Source of the DNA: Micromonospora sp. C28SCA-DRY-2
Lineage (GTDB): Bacteria; Actinomycetota; Actinomycetes; Mycobacteriales; Micromonosporaceae
Direction of reading: 5' to 3'
DNA length: 64,000 nucleotides
NCBI RefSeq assembly: GCF_030519475.1
Contig: NZ_JAUMKD010000001.1
Coordinates: 1,488,001-1,552,000 of the forward strand
Part shown: positions 33,318-41,847 of the stretch, one piece after another
How positions within the stretch are numbered: the stretch's first letter is position 1
Layout: each line of letters begins with the position of its first letter
Program-made: the position numbers and the translations under genes
Notes under the pieces: generated by a model
The model's database searches: none
What the model was told of the DNA's origin: nothing
Seen by the model: only the letters and a program-made list of their open reading frames with translations

Positions 33318-34313
33318 TCAGTCGTGCCCGTGACCGGGGGTGCCGTGGTCGGCGCCGGCGGTCGGTGCGGGTGTGCTCGTGCCGGTGGGCGCGGGGGCGG
33401 CCGGCTCGTCGCCGGCCGGCGCGCCGGGGTCACCGGCCACGACGGTGAACTCGGCGGTGTGCACCGTGCCGCCGTGCTTGAAGTCCAGGTAGAGCCGGTA
33501 GGCGCCGGCCGACGGCACCTCGGCGAAGAAGCTCACCTCGGGGCCGGGGCGGGTCCGCCCGTCGCCGGGCGCGCCGTCCGGGTGCACGTGCAGGTACGCC
33601 AGGTCGCCCTGGCGCAGCGCCACCAGGTGCCCGTACGCGCCCAGGTAGGGCTCCAGGTCGGTGACCGGCGCGCCGTCGCGGCTCACGGTCAGGGTCAGCT
33701 CGGCGGTGCGGCCGGGCTGCGGGGTGCCGGCGAGGGTGACGGTGTAGCCGTCGACGGTGGTGCTGGTCGCCGGCGCCGGCAGCGGCGTCTCGGCCAGCAC
33801 GCCGGGGACCGTCACGTCCAGGCCGAGCGTCAGCGGCTCGGCGCCGGTGGGCGTGAAGTCGGCGAACGCCCGCCAGACGCCCGGCCCGGCCAGCGGCGAG
33901 GCGACCCGCCAGGTGCCGTCCGGCGCCATCTCGGGGTGCACGTGCCGGAAGCCGGAGAGGTCGCGGCGGGCCACGATCAGGTGCATCCGCTTGTCGTGTG
34001 CCACGTCGTACCCGGTGACCGGCCGACCGTCCGGGCCGGTGACCCGGAAGGCGAACTCGTCCGCCGGGGCGGCGACCCGTTGCAGGGTGTAGCCGCGGTC
34101 GGAGACGAGCAGCCCACCGGGGAGGTGTTCCGCCGGCCCCGCCGGGTCGGCGTGCCCGGCCCCGTCGGCGCCCGCGTGGCCGCCGCCGCTGTCGTCGTGA
34201 CTGGTCTCGGCGGCGGGGGCGACGGGACCGGCCACCTGGCCGATCCCGTACGCCGCGCCGAACACCGCCGCGAGGCCGAGGGCGAAGCCGCTCAGCTTCG
34301 TCGCCGTGTTCAT
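33318..34313 (-). CDS. Secreted His-rich protein of the copper island
   Basis: A 331-residue exported protein with an N-terminal signal/anchor ([20 protein letters not shown]) and a His/Asp-rich segment, [10 protein letters not shown]. Two immunoglobulin-like blocks follow, with [15 protein letters not shown] and [15 protein letters not shown]. The C-terminus is Pro/Thr-rich and ends HGTPGHGHD. The H-V-H-P motifs look like metal ligands. It belongs to a family often found between copZ and copA in actinobacteria. Its likely role is extracytoplasmic copper binding or handover. Confidence 0.8.
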   Translation of the reverse strand: MNTATKLSGFALGLAAVFGAAYGIGQVAGPVAPAAETSHDDSGGGHAGADGAGHADPAGPAEHLPGGLLVSDRGYTLQRVAAPADEFAFRVTGPDGRPVTGYDVAHDKRMHLIVARRDLSGFRHVHPEMAPDGTWRVASPLAGPGVWRAFADFTPTGAEPLTLGLDVTVPGVLAETPLPAPATSTTVDGYTVTLAGTPQPGRTAELTLTVSRDGAPVTDLEPYLGAYGHLVALRQGDLAYLHVHPDGAPGDGRTRPGPEVSFFAEVPSAGAYRLYLDFKHGGTVHTAEFTVVAGDPGAPAGDEPAAPAPTGTSTPAPTAGADHGTPGHGHD

Positions 34314-34347
34314 CGTGGTTACCTCGGTTTCCTGTACCGCCGACCGG

Positions 34348-34557
34348 TCACGCGCCGACGAGGTCGTAACCGGCCTCGTCGACCGCGGCCCGCACGGCTT
34401 CGGTGTCCAACGGCTGCTCACTGGTGACGGTGACCTGGCCGGTGGCCAGGTCGACCTGGACGTCGGTGACGCCCGGCACGGCGCCCACCTCGGCGCTGAC
34501 CGAGCTGACGCAGTGCCCGCAGGTCATGCCCTGCACCTGGTACGTCGTGGTGACCAT
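34348..34557 (-). CDS. copZ: Copper chaperone CopZ (HMA domain)
   Basis: A 69-residue HMA protein: YQVQGMTCGHCVSSVSAEVG with the Cu(I)-binding MTCGHC motif (Cys13, Cys16), then VTDVQVDLATGQVTVTSEQP. It delivers Cu(I) to CopA and can exchange copper with CsoR. GAGAGGAG precedes ATG 34557. It is the first gene of the minus-strand operon copZ - secreted protein - copA and is divergent from csoR. Confidence 0.93.
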   Translation of the reverse strand: MVTTTYQVQGMTCGHCVSSVSAEVGAVPGVTDVQVDLATGQVTVTSEQPLDTEAVRAAVDEAGYDLVGA

Positions 34558-34585
34558 CGGATCTCCTCTCGCCACCTCCACCATA

Positions 34586-34600
34586 TACCCCAGGGGGGTA
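34586..34600. promoter_or_regulatory. CsoR operator box, copZ side
   Basis: TACCCCAGGGGGGTA is a GC-rich dyad of the CsoR-binding type. It sits 29 bp upstream of copZ and would cover its promoter. A mirrored copy lies at 34675-34689. Confidence 0.75.
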
Positions 34601-34674
34601 AGGAGGAGGCAGACTCGTGCCGTCCTTCATTACCGGTACCGGGTGGGGGTACCCGGACAACAGGGACCGTACCA

Positions 34675-34689
34675 TACCCCCCAGGGGTA
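34675..34689. promoter_or_regulatory. CsoR operator box, csoR side
   Basis: TACCCCCCAGGGGTA lies 16 bp upstream of csoR. It is the mirror image of the copZ-side box apart from the central base. CsoR bound here would autoregulate its own gene, with release on Cu(I) binding. Confidence 0.75.
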
Positions 34690-34705
34690 CGCTATCCTTG
34701 GGCTC

Positions 34706-35002
34706 ATGACCTCACCCACGCCCGTCCGGGGCTACACCGCCAGCAAGGACCAGCTGCTCGCGCGGCTGCGCCGCGTCGAGGGGCAGGTGCGCGGCATCGA
34801 GAAGATGGTCGACGAGGACCGCTACTGCATCGACGTGCTCACCCAGATCTCCGCCATCCAGGCGGCCCTGGACAAGGTCGCCCTCGGGCTGCTCGACGGG
34901 CACGCCCGGCACTGCATGCACGAGGGCGCCGCCGAGGGCCGCGCCGACGAGATGGCCACCGAGATGATGGCCGCCGTCGGCCGCCTCATGAAGCGCGGCT
35001 GA
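34706..35002 (+). CDS. csoR: Copper-sensing repressor CsoR
   Basis: A 98-residue all-helical repressor. Cys41, His66 and Cys70 show the 25 and 4 spacing of the Cu(I)-binding CHC set of mycobacterial CsoR. LLARLRRVEGQVRGIEKMV and ISAIQAALDKVALGLLDGHA are family segments. Cu(I) binding releases it from TACCCC...GGGGTA boxes. ATG 34706 is 16 bp from the operator. The gene ends 17 bp inside the convergent CopB-type gene. Confidence 0.95.
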   Translation: MTSPTPVRGYTASKDQLLARLRRVEGQVRGIEKMVDEDRYCIDVLTQISAIQAALDKVALGLLDGHARHCMHEGAAEGRADEMATEMMAAVGRLMKRG

Positions 35003-37145
35003 CCGGTCCGGTTCCGGCGACGGGGCCGGCTCCGGCGACCGGGCCGAGGCGTACCCGGCGCAGCAGTTGGGCGTTGAGCGCCACCACGATGGTCGAGGCG
35101 GACATCAGCACCGCTGCCAGCGCCGGGCTCAGCGCCAGCCCCGCCCCGGCCAGCACCCCGGCGGCCAGCGGCAGCGCCACCACGTTGTAGCCGGCCGCCC
35201 AGGCCAGGTTCTGCAGCATCTTCCGGTACGACGCGCGGGAGAGCCGGATCACACCGGTCACCCCGCGCGGGTCGGACGAGGCGAGCACCACCCCGGCCGA
35301 CTCGATCGCCACGTCGGTGCCCGCCCCGATCGCGATCCCGACGTCGGCCCGGGCCAGCGCCGGGGCGTCGTTCACCCCGTCACCGACCATCGCCACGGTC
35401 AGCCCGCGCCGCTGCAACTCGGTCACCTTGCCGTCCTTGTCGGCGGGCAGCACCTCGGCGAAGACCTCGTCGACGCCGGGGGTGAAGCCGAGGTCGGCGG
35501 CGACCGCCTCGGCCACCGGCCGGGCGTCTCCGGTGATCATGGCGATCGTCCGGACGCCCTGGGCGCGCAGCTCGGCGATCGCCTCCCGCGCCTCGGGGCG
35601 CACCTCGTCGGTGAGGGCGAAGGCCCCGAGCGCGGCGTCCGGCAGCCGCACCAGGTAGAGCACCGCCGCGCCCCGGGCGGACCACCGCTCGGTCGCCGTC
35701 GCCAGCTCGGCCGGCAGCCGTACGCCCAGCTCACGCAGCAGTGCCGGCCCGCCGACGGCGTACTCCCGCCCGGCGACGGTGGCCTGGACGCCGCGGCCCG
35801 GCAGGGAGCGGAACCCGGTGGCCGGGGCCGGGCCACCGCCCGGGCCGGCCGCGGCGACGATCGCCCGGGCCAGCGGGTGCTCGCTGTCGGACTCCACCCC
35901 GGCGGCGACCCGCAGCAGGTCGTCGGGGTCCGAGCCGGGCGCCGACGCCCGGTCGGTGAGCACGTGTTCGCCCCGGGTCAGCGTGCCGGTCTTGTCGAAC
36001 AGCACAGCGTCGACGGTGCGCATCCGCTCCAGCGCGAGCCGGTCCTTGACCAGGATGCCGGACCTCGCGGCCAGCCCGGTGGAGAGCGCGATCACCAGCG
36101 GGATGGCCAGCCCCAGCGCGTGCGGGCAGGCGATCACCAGCACCGTGACGGTCCGGACCACCGCCTCGTCGGCGTCACCGAGCCCGGTCCAGACCAGCAC
36201 GGTGACCACCGCGGTGGCGGTGGCGACGTAGAACAGCCCGGCGGCGAACCGGTCGGCCAGCACCTGCGCCCGCCCGCTGGACTGCTGGGCCTGGGCGACC
36301 ATCCGCTGGATGCCGGCGAGCGTGGTCTCCTCGCCGAGCGCCTCGACCCGGACCCGCACCGCGGAGTCGGTGGCCACGGTCCCGGCCACCACCCGGTCGC
36401 CGGCCGACCGGGGCACCGGCCGGGACTCCCCGGTGATCATCGACTCGTCCAGTTCGGCGGCGCCCTCCACCACCCGGCCGTCCGCCGGCACCCGGCCGCC
36501 GGGCCGGACCAGCAGCACGTCGCCGACCCGCAGCTCGGCCACCGGAACCCGCTCCAGCCGCCCGTCCCCGGCGACCCGCTCGGCGTCGTCGGGCAGCAGC
36601 GCGGCCAACGCGGCGAGGGCGCCGCGCGCCTGCCCGATCGCCTTCATCTCCTGCCAGTGCCCGAGCAGCATGATGGTGACCAGGGCGGCCAGCTCCCACC
36701 AGAAATCCAGGTCGAAGGCGCCCAGGCTGGTCGCCAGCGAGGCGGCGTAGGCGACCGTGATCGCCATGGCGACCAGCAGCATCATCCCCGGCGCCCGATC
36801 GCGCACCTCCCGCACGGCGCCGACCAGGAACGGCCAGCCGCCCCACCAGAAGACCACCGAGCCGAGCACCGGGCCCACCCAGGACCGGCCGGGAAAGTCC
36901 AGCGAGTAGCCCAGCCAGTCCATCAGCAGGTGGCTGGTGGCCACCACCGGCAGGGTGAGCAGCAGGCAGAGCCAGAACCGGCGGCGGAACATCTCCGGGT
37001 CGTGCCCGGCGTGCTTGTCGTGCCCCCCGTGCCCGCCGCCGTGCCCGCTCTGCCCGCCAGCGTGCCCGCCCTGCCCGCCGTGCCCGCCGGCGTGCTCGTC
37101 GTGCTCCTCCCGCCCGCCGCCGTGGGGCGGGGTCTGCTCAGCCAT
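34986..37145 (-). CDS. copB: CopB-type P1B copper/heavy-metal ATPase
   Basis: A 719-residue pump with a His-rich N-terminus (14 His in the first 48 residues, none in a Cys pair). It has TGES (238-241), a CPH motif (340-342) in place of CPC, Asp384 in DKTGT, SEHPLA and GDGVND. CPH with a His-rich tail marks CopB-type ATPases that handle Cu(II), Cu(I) or Ag. It is convergent with csoR, overlapping by 17 bp. ATG 37145 starts the His-rich tail; the longer upstream frame is a translated repeat and was rejected. Confidence 0.93.
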   Translation of the reverse strand: MAEQTPPHGGGREEHDEHAGGHGGQGGHAGGQSGHGGGHGGHDKHAGHDPEMFRRRFWLCLLLTLPVVATSHLLMDWLGYSLDFPGRSWVGPVLGSVVFWWGGWPFLVGAVREVRDRAPGMMLLVAMAITVAYAASLATSLGAFDLDFWWELAALVTIMLLGHWQEMKAIGQARGALAALAALLPDDAERVAGDGRLERVPVAELRVGDVLLVRPGGRVPADGRVVEGAAELDESMITGESRPVPRSAGDRVVAGTVATDSAVRVRVEALGEETTLAGIQRMVAQAQQSSGRAQVLADRFAAGLFYVATATAVVTVLVWTGLGDADEAVVRTVTVLVIACPHALGLAIPLVIALSTGLAARSGILVKDRLALERMRTVDAVLFDKTGTLTRGEHVLTDRASAPGSDPDDLLRVAAGVESDSEHPLARAIVAAAGPGGGPAPATGFRSLPGRGVQATVAGREYAVGGPALLRELGVRLPAELATATERWSARGAAVLYLVRLPDAALGAFALTDEVRPEAREAIAELRAQGVRTIAMITGDARPVAEAVAADLGFTPGVDEVFAEVLPADKDGKVTELQRRGLTVAMVGDGVNDAPALARADVGIAIGAGTDVAIESAGVVLASSDPRGVTGVIRLSRASYRKMLQNLAWAAGYNVVALPLAAGVLAGAGLALSPALAAVLMSASTIVVALNAQLLRRVRLGPVAGAGPVAGTGPVSRAS

Positions 37146-37610
37146 GCCCCCAACATCCCCGACCGGGGGTCGCCCGCGCGGGCCAACCGCCGGGTCCGGT
37201 CCCGACGGACCCCGGCCGCGGGCCGACCGCCGCGTCCCGACCCACCCCCACCCGCGGGCCGACCGCCGGGTCCGGTAACCGACCGAGCCCGCCCGCGGGC
37301 CGACCGTGGGGTCCCGACACCCCCGCCCGCGGGCCGAGCGCCGGGTCCGGTGCCCGACACCACCCCGCGCGACCAGCGTCCGGATGCCGGGATGGCTACG
37401 ATTCGGCACGATGGCCCTTCGGATCGCGCACCAGCCGACCCGCCGCCGGGCACCGGCGTCACCCGGCCGGCCGGCCGCCGGGCCGACGGTACGTGGTCGC
37501 GTCGCCACCCTCGGCCGATCCCACCCACTATTCCGGCCGGTCCGAGGGGGCCACTGAACCGACCGGCCCGCCGACACGTACCACGCCCCGGATTCGTTGG
37601 GAGACACTCA
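37146..37610. other. Intergenic region between copB and the YibE/F gene
   Basis: No supported gene. It must hold the divergent promoters of copB (minus) and the YibE/F gene (plus). Its left half is a tandem repeat (37171-37364), and the remainder up to the start at 37611 is unremarkable GC-rich sequence. No CsoR-like box was found here. Confidence 0.4.
37171..37364. repeat. Imperfect tandem repeat, about 36-42 bp unit, five copies
   Basis: The unit centres on CCCGCGGGCCGACCGCCGGG, with copies beginning near 37171, 37213, 37250, 37289 and 37325. It lies between copB and the YibE/F gene and produces spurious long Arg/Pro-rich reading frames on both strands. The copies differ by point changes and short gaps. 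Confidence 0.75.
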
Positions 37611-38966
37611 ATGGGCGCCGACCACAACCGTCCCGCTCCGTCCACCCCGCCCCGGGTGCGGCGGATCCTCGTCGCGACGGTGGTCCCGCTCGTCGTGCTC
37701 ACCGTGGTCGCCGCCCTGCTGCTCTGGCCCCGCGACACCCCCGGGGTCGACCAGGCCACCGACCCGCCCCGCTACCACGGCACGGTGACCCGCGTGGTGA
37801 CCGAGTCCTGTCCGCCGACCCCGGAGACGCCGGAGGGGGGCGGCGCCGAGGGACCGTGCGGCACGGTCACCGTCAAGGTGGCCGACGGCCCGGACGCCGG
37901 CCAGGAGGTGCAGACGCCGGTGCCGACCGGTCCGGGCGCACCGACGGTCGCGGTGGGCGACGAGATCATCCTGGTCGAGCTGACAGACCCGGCCGACCCG
38001 ACGGCGAGCAGCTACAACATCGCCGAGCACCAGCGCGGCAAGCCGCTGGTCTGGCTGGTCGTGCTCTTCGCCGCGGCCATCGTGGCGTTCGGCCGGTGGC
38101 GCGGGCTGGCCGCACTGGCCGGCCTGGCGGCCAGCTTCGCGATCCTGCTCGCCTTCGTGCTGCCGGGGATCAGCGGCGGCGGGTCGCCCCTGCTGGTCGC
38201 GATCGTCGGCGCCGCACTGATCATGTTCGTGGTGCTGTACCTGACCCACGGGGTGACCGCGCAGACCTCCGTGGCGGTGCTCGGCACGCTCGGCAGCCTG
38301 GTGCTCACCGGGGTCCTGGGCACCCTCGCCACCGCCGCCACCCACCTCACCGGCTACGGCTCCGAGGACGCCACCACGCTGTCGATGTTCCAGGCCGACG
38401 TCGACCTGCACGGACTGCTGCTGGCCGGGATCATCATCGGCTCGCTCGGCGTGCTCGACGACGTCACGGTGACCCAGGCCGCCACGGTGACCGAACTGGC
38501 GCACGCCAACCCCGGCCTGTCCCGACTCCAGCTCTACCGCGCGGCGACCCGGGTCGGCCGGGCGCACATCGCGTCGACGGTGAACACCATCGTGCTGGCG
38601 TACGCGGGCGCCTCGCTGCCGCTGCTGCTCCTGCTCACCGCGGATTCGCGGTCGGTGACCCAGATCCTGACCAGCGAGTTCCTCGCCCAGGAGATCGTCC
38701 GCAGCGCGGTCGCCACGCTCGGGCTGATCGCCGCCGTGCCGCTGACCACCGCGCTGGCCGCGCTGGTGACCACGGCCGGCCGGGCCACCGCCCGTACCGG
38801 CGACGGCGACAGCGACGCGCCGGCGCGTACCCCTGAAGGTTCCCGGCCGGCCACGGACCGGGCCGAGGCGCTGCGGGCGCTCACCGCGCCGCGCGCCGGA
38901 AACACGTCCCCCGCCACCTCCACCGGGTGGCCCGATCCGGACAGGAGCACGGACGCCGCATGGTGA
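37611..38966 (+). CDS. YibE/F-like multi-pass membrane protein
   Basis: A 451-residue protein. The first transmembrane segment (ILVATVVPLVVLTVVAALLL) is followed by an extracytoplasmic domain at about 40-140. At least six further segments come after it, with GLAALAGLAASFAILLAF, SLGVLDDVTVTQAATVTELA and VNTIVLAYAGASLPLLLLL. The GVLDDVTVTQAATV stretch is the YibE/F signature. The family is common in Gram-positives but has no settled function. Its C-terminal 50 residues are hydrophilic and Ala/Thr-rich. ATG 37611 has GGGAG upstream. Confidence 0.9.
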   Translation: MGADHNRPAPSTPPRVRRILVATVVPLVVLTVVAALLLWPRDTPGVDQATDPPRYHGTVTRVVTESCPPTPETPEGGGAEGPCGTVTVKVADGPDAGQEVQTPVPTGPGAPTVAVGDEIILVELTDPADPTASSYNIAEHQRGKPLVWLVVLFAAAIVAFGRWRGLAALAGLAASFAILLAFVLPGISGGGSPLLVAIVGAALIMFVVLYLTHGVTAQTSVAVLGTLGSLVLTGVLGTLATAATHLTGYGSEDATTLSMFQADVDLHGLLLAGIIIGSLGVLDDVTVTQAATVTELAHANPGLSRLQLYRAATRVGRAHIASTVNTIVLAYAGASLPLLLLLTADSRSVTQILTSEFLAQEIVRSAVATLGLIAAVPLTTALAALVTTAGRATARTGDGDSDAPARTPEGSRPATDRAEALRALTAPRAGNTSPATSTGWPDPDRSTDAAW

Positions 38967-39106
38967 GACTCCGCAGTGTGACCGTCCAGGCCGGCGAGCT
39001 TGATAAACGCGTCACTGATCACCCTCCGCCATTACGAAATGACGCATTTAGTCGGCTTAGGGACGTAGATCCACCGGTGGCCTCTCGGGTAACCTCGCTG
39101 CCGGTC

Positions 39107-39250
39107 ACCGCCGAAGGCGCGCAGCGGCGCCTGCGGTGCCGCCGCCCAATCGCCGCCAGGCGAGCCGGGGACCCAGGTACGTGGGGTGAGTCCGCGACAG
39201 CGGTAGGGGCCACTTCCGCCCCGAACCCGTCAGCTAACCCGGTCGGCGGT
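39107..39250 (+). promoter_or_regulatory. c-di-AMP (ydaO/yuaA) riboswitch
   Basis: The leader has the ydaO/yuaA architecture: a closing stem ACCGCCGA (39107-39114) with TCGGCGGT (39243-39250), internal GGGGTGAGTCCGCG and GCGGTAGGGG, and the conserved CCCCGAACCCGTCAGCTAAC block. In actinobacteria this riboswitch precedes secreted cell-wall hydrolases and related proteins, as here. High c-di-AMP normally turns such genes off. It ends 17 bp before the GTG start. Confidence 0.85.
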
Positions 39251-39267
39251 CGACGGAAGGGAACACT

Positions 39268-40284
39268 GTGACGGCACCCCTACGCCGCTGGTTGACACCT
39301 GTGGTGGCCGTGTTCGCCGCCTTGGCCGTGCTCGCCGGACCCCTCCCGGCGTCGGCCGCACCCAACACCCCCAAGCCCTCGGGACACGAGGACGGCGACT
39401 CGAAGCTGATCACGGATGTGATCGAGTCGACCAACCGGAACTACTCGCAGGCGAAGTCCCGGCTGGAGAAGTCCAAGAAGCGCCAGCTGGAACTCGCGCT
39501 GGAGGTCGACCGGGCCCAGGCCGAGCTGGACGCCCTCGCGCCACAGGTCAGCCAGCTCGCCACCCAGTCGTACCGGACGGGACGCATCGGCGCGGTGGCC
39601 ATGCTGCTGGAGGCCAACAACCCCGACACGTTCGTCAAGCGGGCCACCGCCCTGGACGAGCTGAACATGGTCAACGCCAAGAAGCTCGCCGAGATCAACG
39701 AGGTGAAGACCCGCGCCGAGCAGGCGAAGCTGGCGCTCGAGGCGGAGATCCGCGAGCAGCAGAAGCAGACCAACCTGATGGCCAAGAACAAGCGCGACGC
39801 GGAGAAGGCGCTGGCGCTGGTCGGCGGGATGGGCTTCACCGGCGGCCTGGTGTCGGCCACCTCGCCGGTCGCCCGGATCGCCCCGGGCCGCACCGCCGAC
39901 GGCGACTGGAAGGCCGAGTCGTGCAGCGAGAACGACCCGACCACCTCCGGCTGCGTGACGCCTCGGACCTTGCACATGTACAAGGAGGTCAAGCGGGCCG
40001 GCTTCAACCGGTTCGTCGGCTGCTACCGCCCCGGTGGCCCGTGGGAGCACCCGAAGGGCCGGGCCTGCGACTGGTCGCTGCAGAAGAGCGGCTTCTCCCC
40101 CTGGCACAACCGGGACACCCGGATGTACGGCAACAACCTCGCCGCGTTCCTGATCCGGAACGCCGACCGGCTGGGCATCTACTACGTGATCTGGAACCGC
40201 CAGATCTGGTTCCCGGCCACCGGCTGGAAGTCGTACAGCGGGCCGTCGAACCACACCGACCACGTGCACGTCTCGCTGCTGTAG
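39268..40284 (+). CDS. Secreted coiled-coil protein with ARB-07466-like C-terminal domain
   Basis: A 338-residue exported protein. A signal peptide (WLTPVVAVFAALAVLAGPLP) precedes a long coiled coil at about 45-190. The C-terminal domain at about 225-338 has CSENDPTTSGCVTPRT, CYRPGGPWEHPKGRACDWSL and NHTDHVHVSLL. This domain carries conserved Cys, His and Asp like those in peptidoglycan-acting proteins. Coiled coil plus a wall-active domain resembles Rip/FtsX-type division proteins. GTG 39268 has GGAAGGG upstream. It is controlled by the c-di-AMP riboswitch. Confidence 0.85.
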   Translation: MTAPLRRWLTPVVAVFAALAVLAGPLPASAAPNTPKPSGHEDGDSKLITDVIESTNRNYSQAKSRLEKSKKRQLELALEVDRAQAELDALAPQVSQLATQSYRTGRIGAVAMLLEANNPDTFVKRATALDELNMVNAKKLAEINEVKTRAEQAKLALEAEIREQQKQTNLMAKNKRDAEKALALVGGMGFTGGLVSATSPVARIAPGRTADGDWKAESCSENDPTTSGCVTPRTLHMYKEVKRAGFNRFVGCYRPGGPWEHPKGRACDWSLQKSGFSPWHNRDTRMYGNNLAAFLIRNADRLGIYYVIWNRQIWFPATGWKSYSGPSNHTDHVHVSLL

Positions 40285-40305
40285 CGACAGCCGAGACCAC
40301 GCGAA

Positions 40306-40337
40306 GCGAGGGCCGTTCCCGGTGGGACGGCCCTCGC
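40306..40337. terminator. Bidirectional hairpin terminator
   Basis: GCGAGGGCCGT (40306-40316) pairs perfectly with ACGGCCCTCGC (40327-40337). It lies between the convergent genes ending at 40284 and 40367. Confidence 0.75.
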
Positions 40338-40366
40338 GGCGTTTCCGGCGCTACCTCGGGATGCGC

Positions 40367-41080
40367 TCAGGCGACGGCCGCGGTCTGGTCCGCCGCCGCG
40401 CCGGCCAGGTCGCCGGCCGGCACCGCGGCCACCGTCCGCACCTCGCCGGCGGCCAGCCGGTACGACATCCCGACCACCGCGCAACGCCCGGCGGCCACCT
40501 CGGCGGCCAGTACTGGCGAGCCGTCCAGCATCGCCTCGACGGTGTGCGCGATGTGGATGTCGACGATCCCGTTCACGTCGGTCACCCCCTCGGCCGCGGC
40601 CCGCCGCAGGCTGGGCATCATGGCGTCCACCACCGCCCGCAGGTGACCGGCCGGGGAGGTGTCGGTCTCCACCGCCGTCTTCGCCGCCTGCACCGCACCG
40701 CACGAGTCGTGCCCGAGCACGACCACCAGCGGCGTGCCGAGCACGGTCACCGCGTACTCGACGCTGCCCAGCACCTCGGGGCCGGTGGTGTGCCCGGCGG
40801 TCCGGACCACGAAGAGGTCGCCCAGGCCCCGGTCGAAGATGATCTCGGCGGCCAGCCGGGAATCGGAGCAGCCCACGATCACCGCGAAGGGGTGCTGCCC
40901 GTCGGCGACCGCGGCGCGGTGCCCGGCGTCCTGGTTGGGATGGCGCGGGATACCGGTGACGAATCTCCGGTTGCCGGCCGACAACTCGGCCAGCGCCTGC
41001 GCCGGAGTGGCCGGCGCGACCGCCGGCACGGACTCCCGTGACGGACCCGGCTGGGCGCCGGGCGAACCGGGGCTGCTCAT
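40367..41080 (-). CDS. Beta-class carbonic anhydrase
   Basis: A 237-residue enzyme interconverting CO2 and bicarbonate. Zinc ligands Cys71, His124 and Cys127 are visible in VGCSDSR and GHDSCGA, with the Asp73/Arg75 dyad. An Ala/Pro-rich N-terminal leader of about 28 residues is disordered rather than a clear signal peptide. It is divergent from a winged-helix gene. It probably supplies bicarbonate to carboxylases. Confidence 0.93.
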   Translation of the reverse strand: MSSPGSPGAQPGPSRESVPAVAPATPAQALAELSAGNRRFVTGIPRHPNQDAGHRAAVADGQHPFAVIVGCSDSRLAAEIIFDRGLGDLFVVRTAGHTTGPEVLGSVEYAVTVLGTPLVVVLGHDSCGAVQAAKTAVETDTSPAGHLRAVVDAMMPSLRRAAAEGVTDVNGIVDIHIAHTVEAMLDGSPVLAAEVAAGRCAVVGMSYRLAAGEVRTVAAVPAGDLAGAAADQTAAVA

Positions 41081-41319
41081 CCCCTCACCTCGTCCCTCGA
41101 CGTACCTGACCTGGGCAATCCCGGCCGACGGCGGACGCGGGCTGCCACCACGGTCACACTGAGCGAAAGATACGTCAAGATATGCGTGATATGCATTTCA
41201 TGTATTCCAGAACGCTTGCGCGCGGCCGGCGACCCCGTCGGAGCACCCCCGGCGACGTCAGCGGCCCGGCGCTGGCCGGGCGAGGGCGTGCCCGGTGGAG
41301 CCGCGCCGCGGGAAATACC

Positions 41320-41661
41320 ATGGCGGGCATGGCGACCACGAGTGGCGAGAACGGGAGCGGCCGGAACTGGACGTTCCTCACCAACCACGGGCACGTGCTG
41401 CTCGCCATCGCCCGCAACCCCACCGCCCGGCTGCGTGACGTCGCCGACGAGGTGGGCGTCACCGAGCGGGCCGCCCAGGCGATCGTCGCCGACCTGGAGG
41501 CGGGCGGCTACCTGCACCGCACCCGGGTGGGTCGGCGCAACGAGTACACCCTCAACCCGGCCGGGCGGTTCCGCCACCCGGCCGAGGCGGACCGTCAGGT
41601 CGGTGCCCTGCTGGCGCTCTTCACCGAGGAACCGGTGGCCGGCGGCGCCGACCATCCCTGA
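41320..41661 (+). CDS. Small winged-helix (MarR-like) DNA-binding protein
   Basis: A 113-residue protein: WTFLTNHGHVLLAIARNPTA, RLRDVADEVGVTERAAQAIV and YLHRTRVGRRNEYTLNPAG form a clear winged helix. The C-terminus is short. ATG 41320 (or 41329) is chosen because the longer frame to 41182 is Arg-rich. Its 3' end has been copied into a tandem repeat downstream. It is divergent from carbonic anhydrase and may regulate it; this is inference from position. Confidence 0.8.
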   Translation: MAGMATTSGENGSGRNWTFLTNHGHVLLAIARNPTARLRDVADEVGVTERAAQAIVADLEAGGYLHRTRVGRRNEYTLNPAGRFRHPAEADRQVGALLALFTEEPVAGGADHP

Positions 41662-41757
41662 CCACCGCCTGCCCGCCCGGCGGCGCCGACCGCCCCTGAC
41701 CACCGCCTGCCCGCCCGGCGGCGCCGACCGCCCCTGACGCCGCCTGCCCGGCCCGGC
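41642..41757. repeat. 38-bp tandem repeat containing the 3' end of the winged-helix gene
   Basis: The unit starting CTGACCACCGCCTGCCCGCC recurs at 41658, 41696 and 41734 (38-bp period, third copy partial). The last codons of the upstream gene (GGCGGCGCCGACC...TGA) are part of the unit, so the gene's stop region is duplicated after it. Confidence 0.8.
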
Positions 41758-41847
41758 ACGTGCCCGCCGGCACCGGGTTTCCCGGATCGGCGGTACCGGG
41801 GTGCTCCCGTCACCGCACCGCGGGCGGCGCGGCGGTAGTCTCAGCCC

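Noticed and set aside
37138..37607. N-terminal extension of copB (about 150 codons) and other long frames over 37.1-37.6 kb
   Set aside because: These are translations of the tandem repeat region; the His-rich start at 37145 fits the family.
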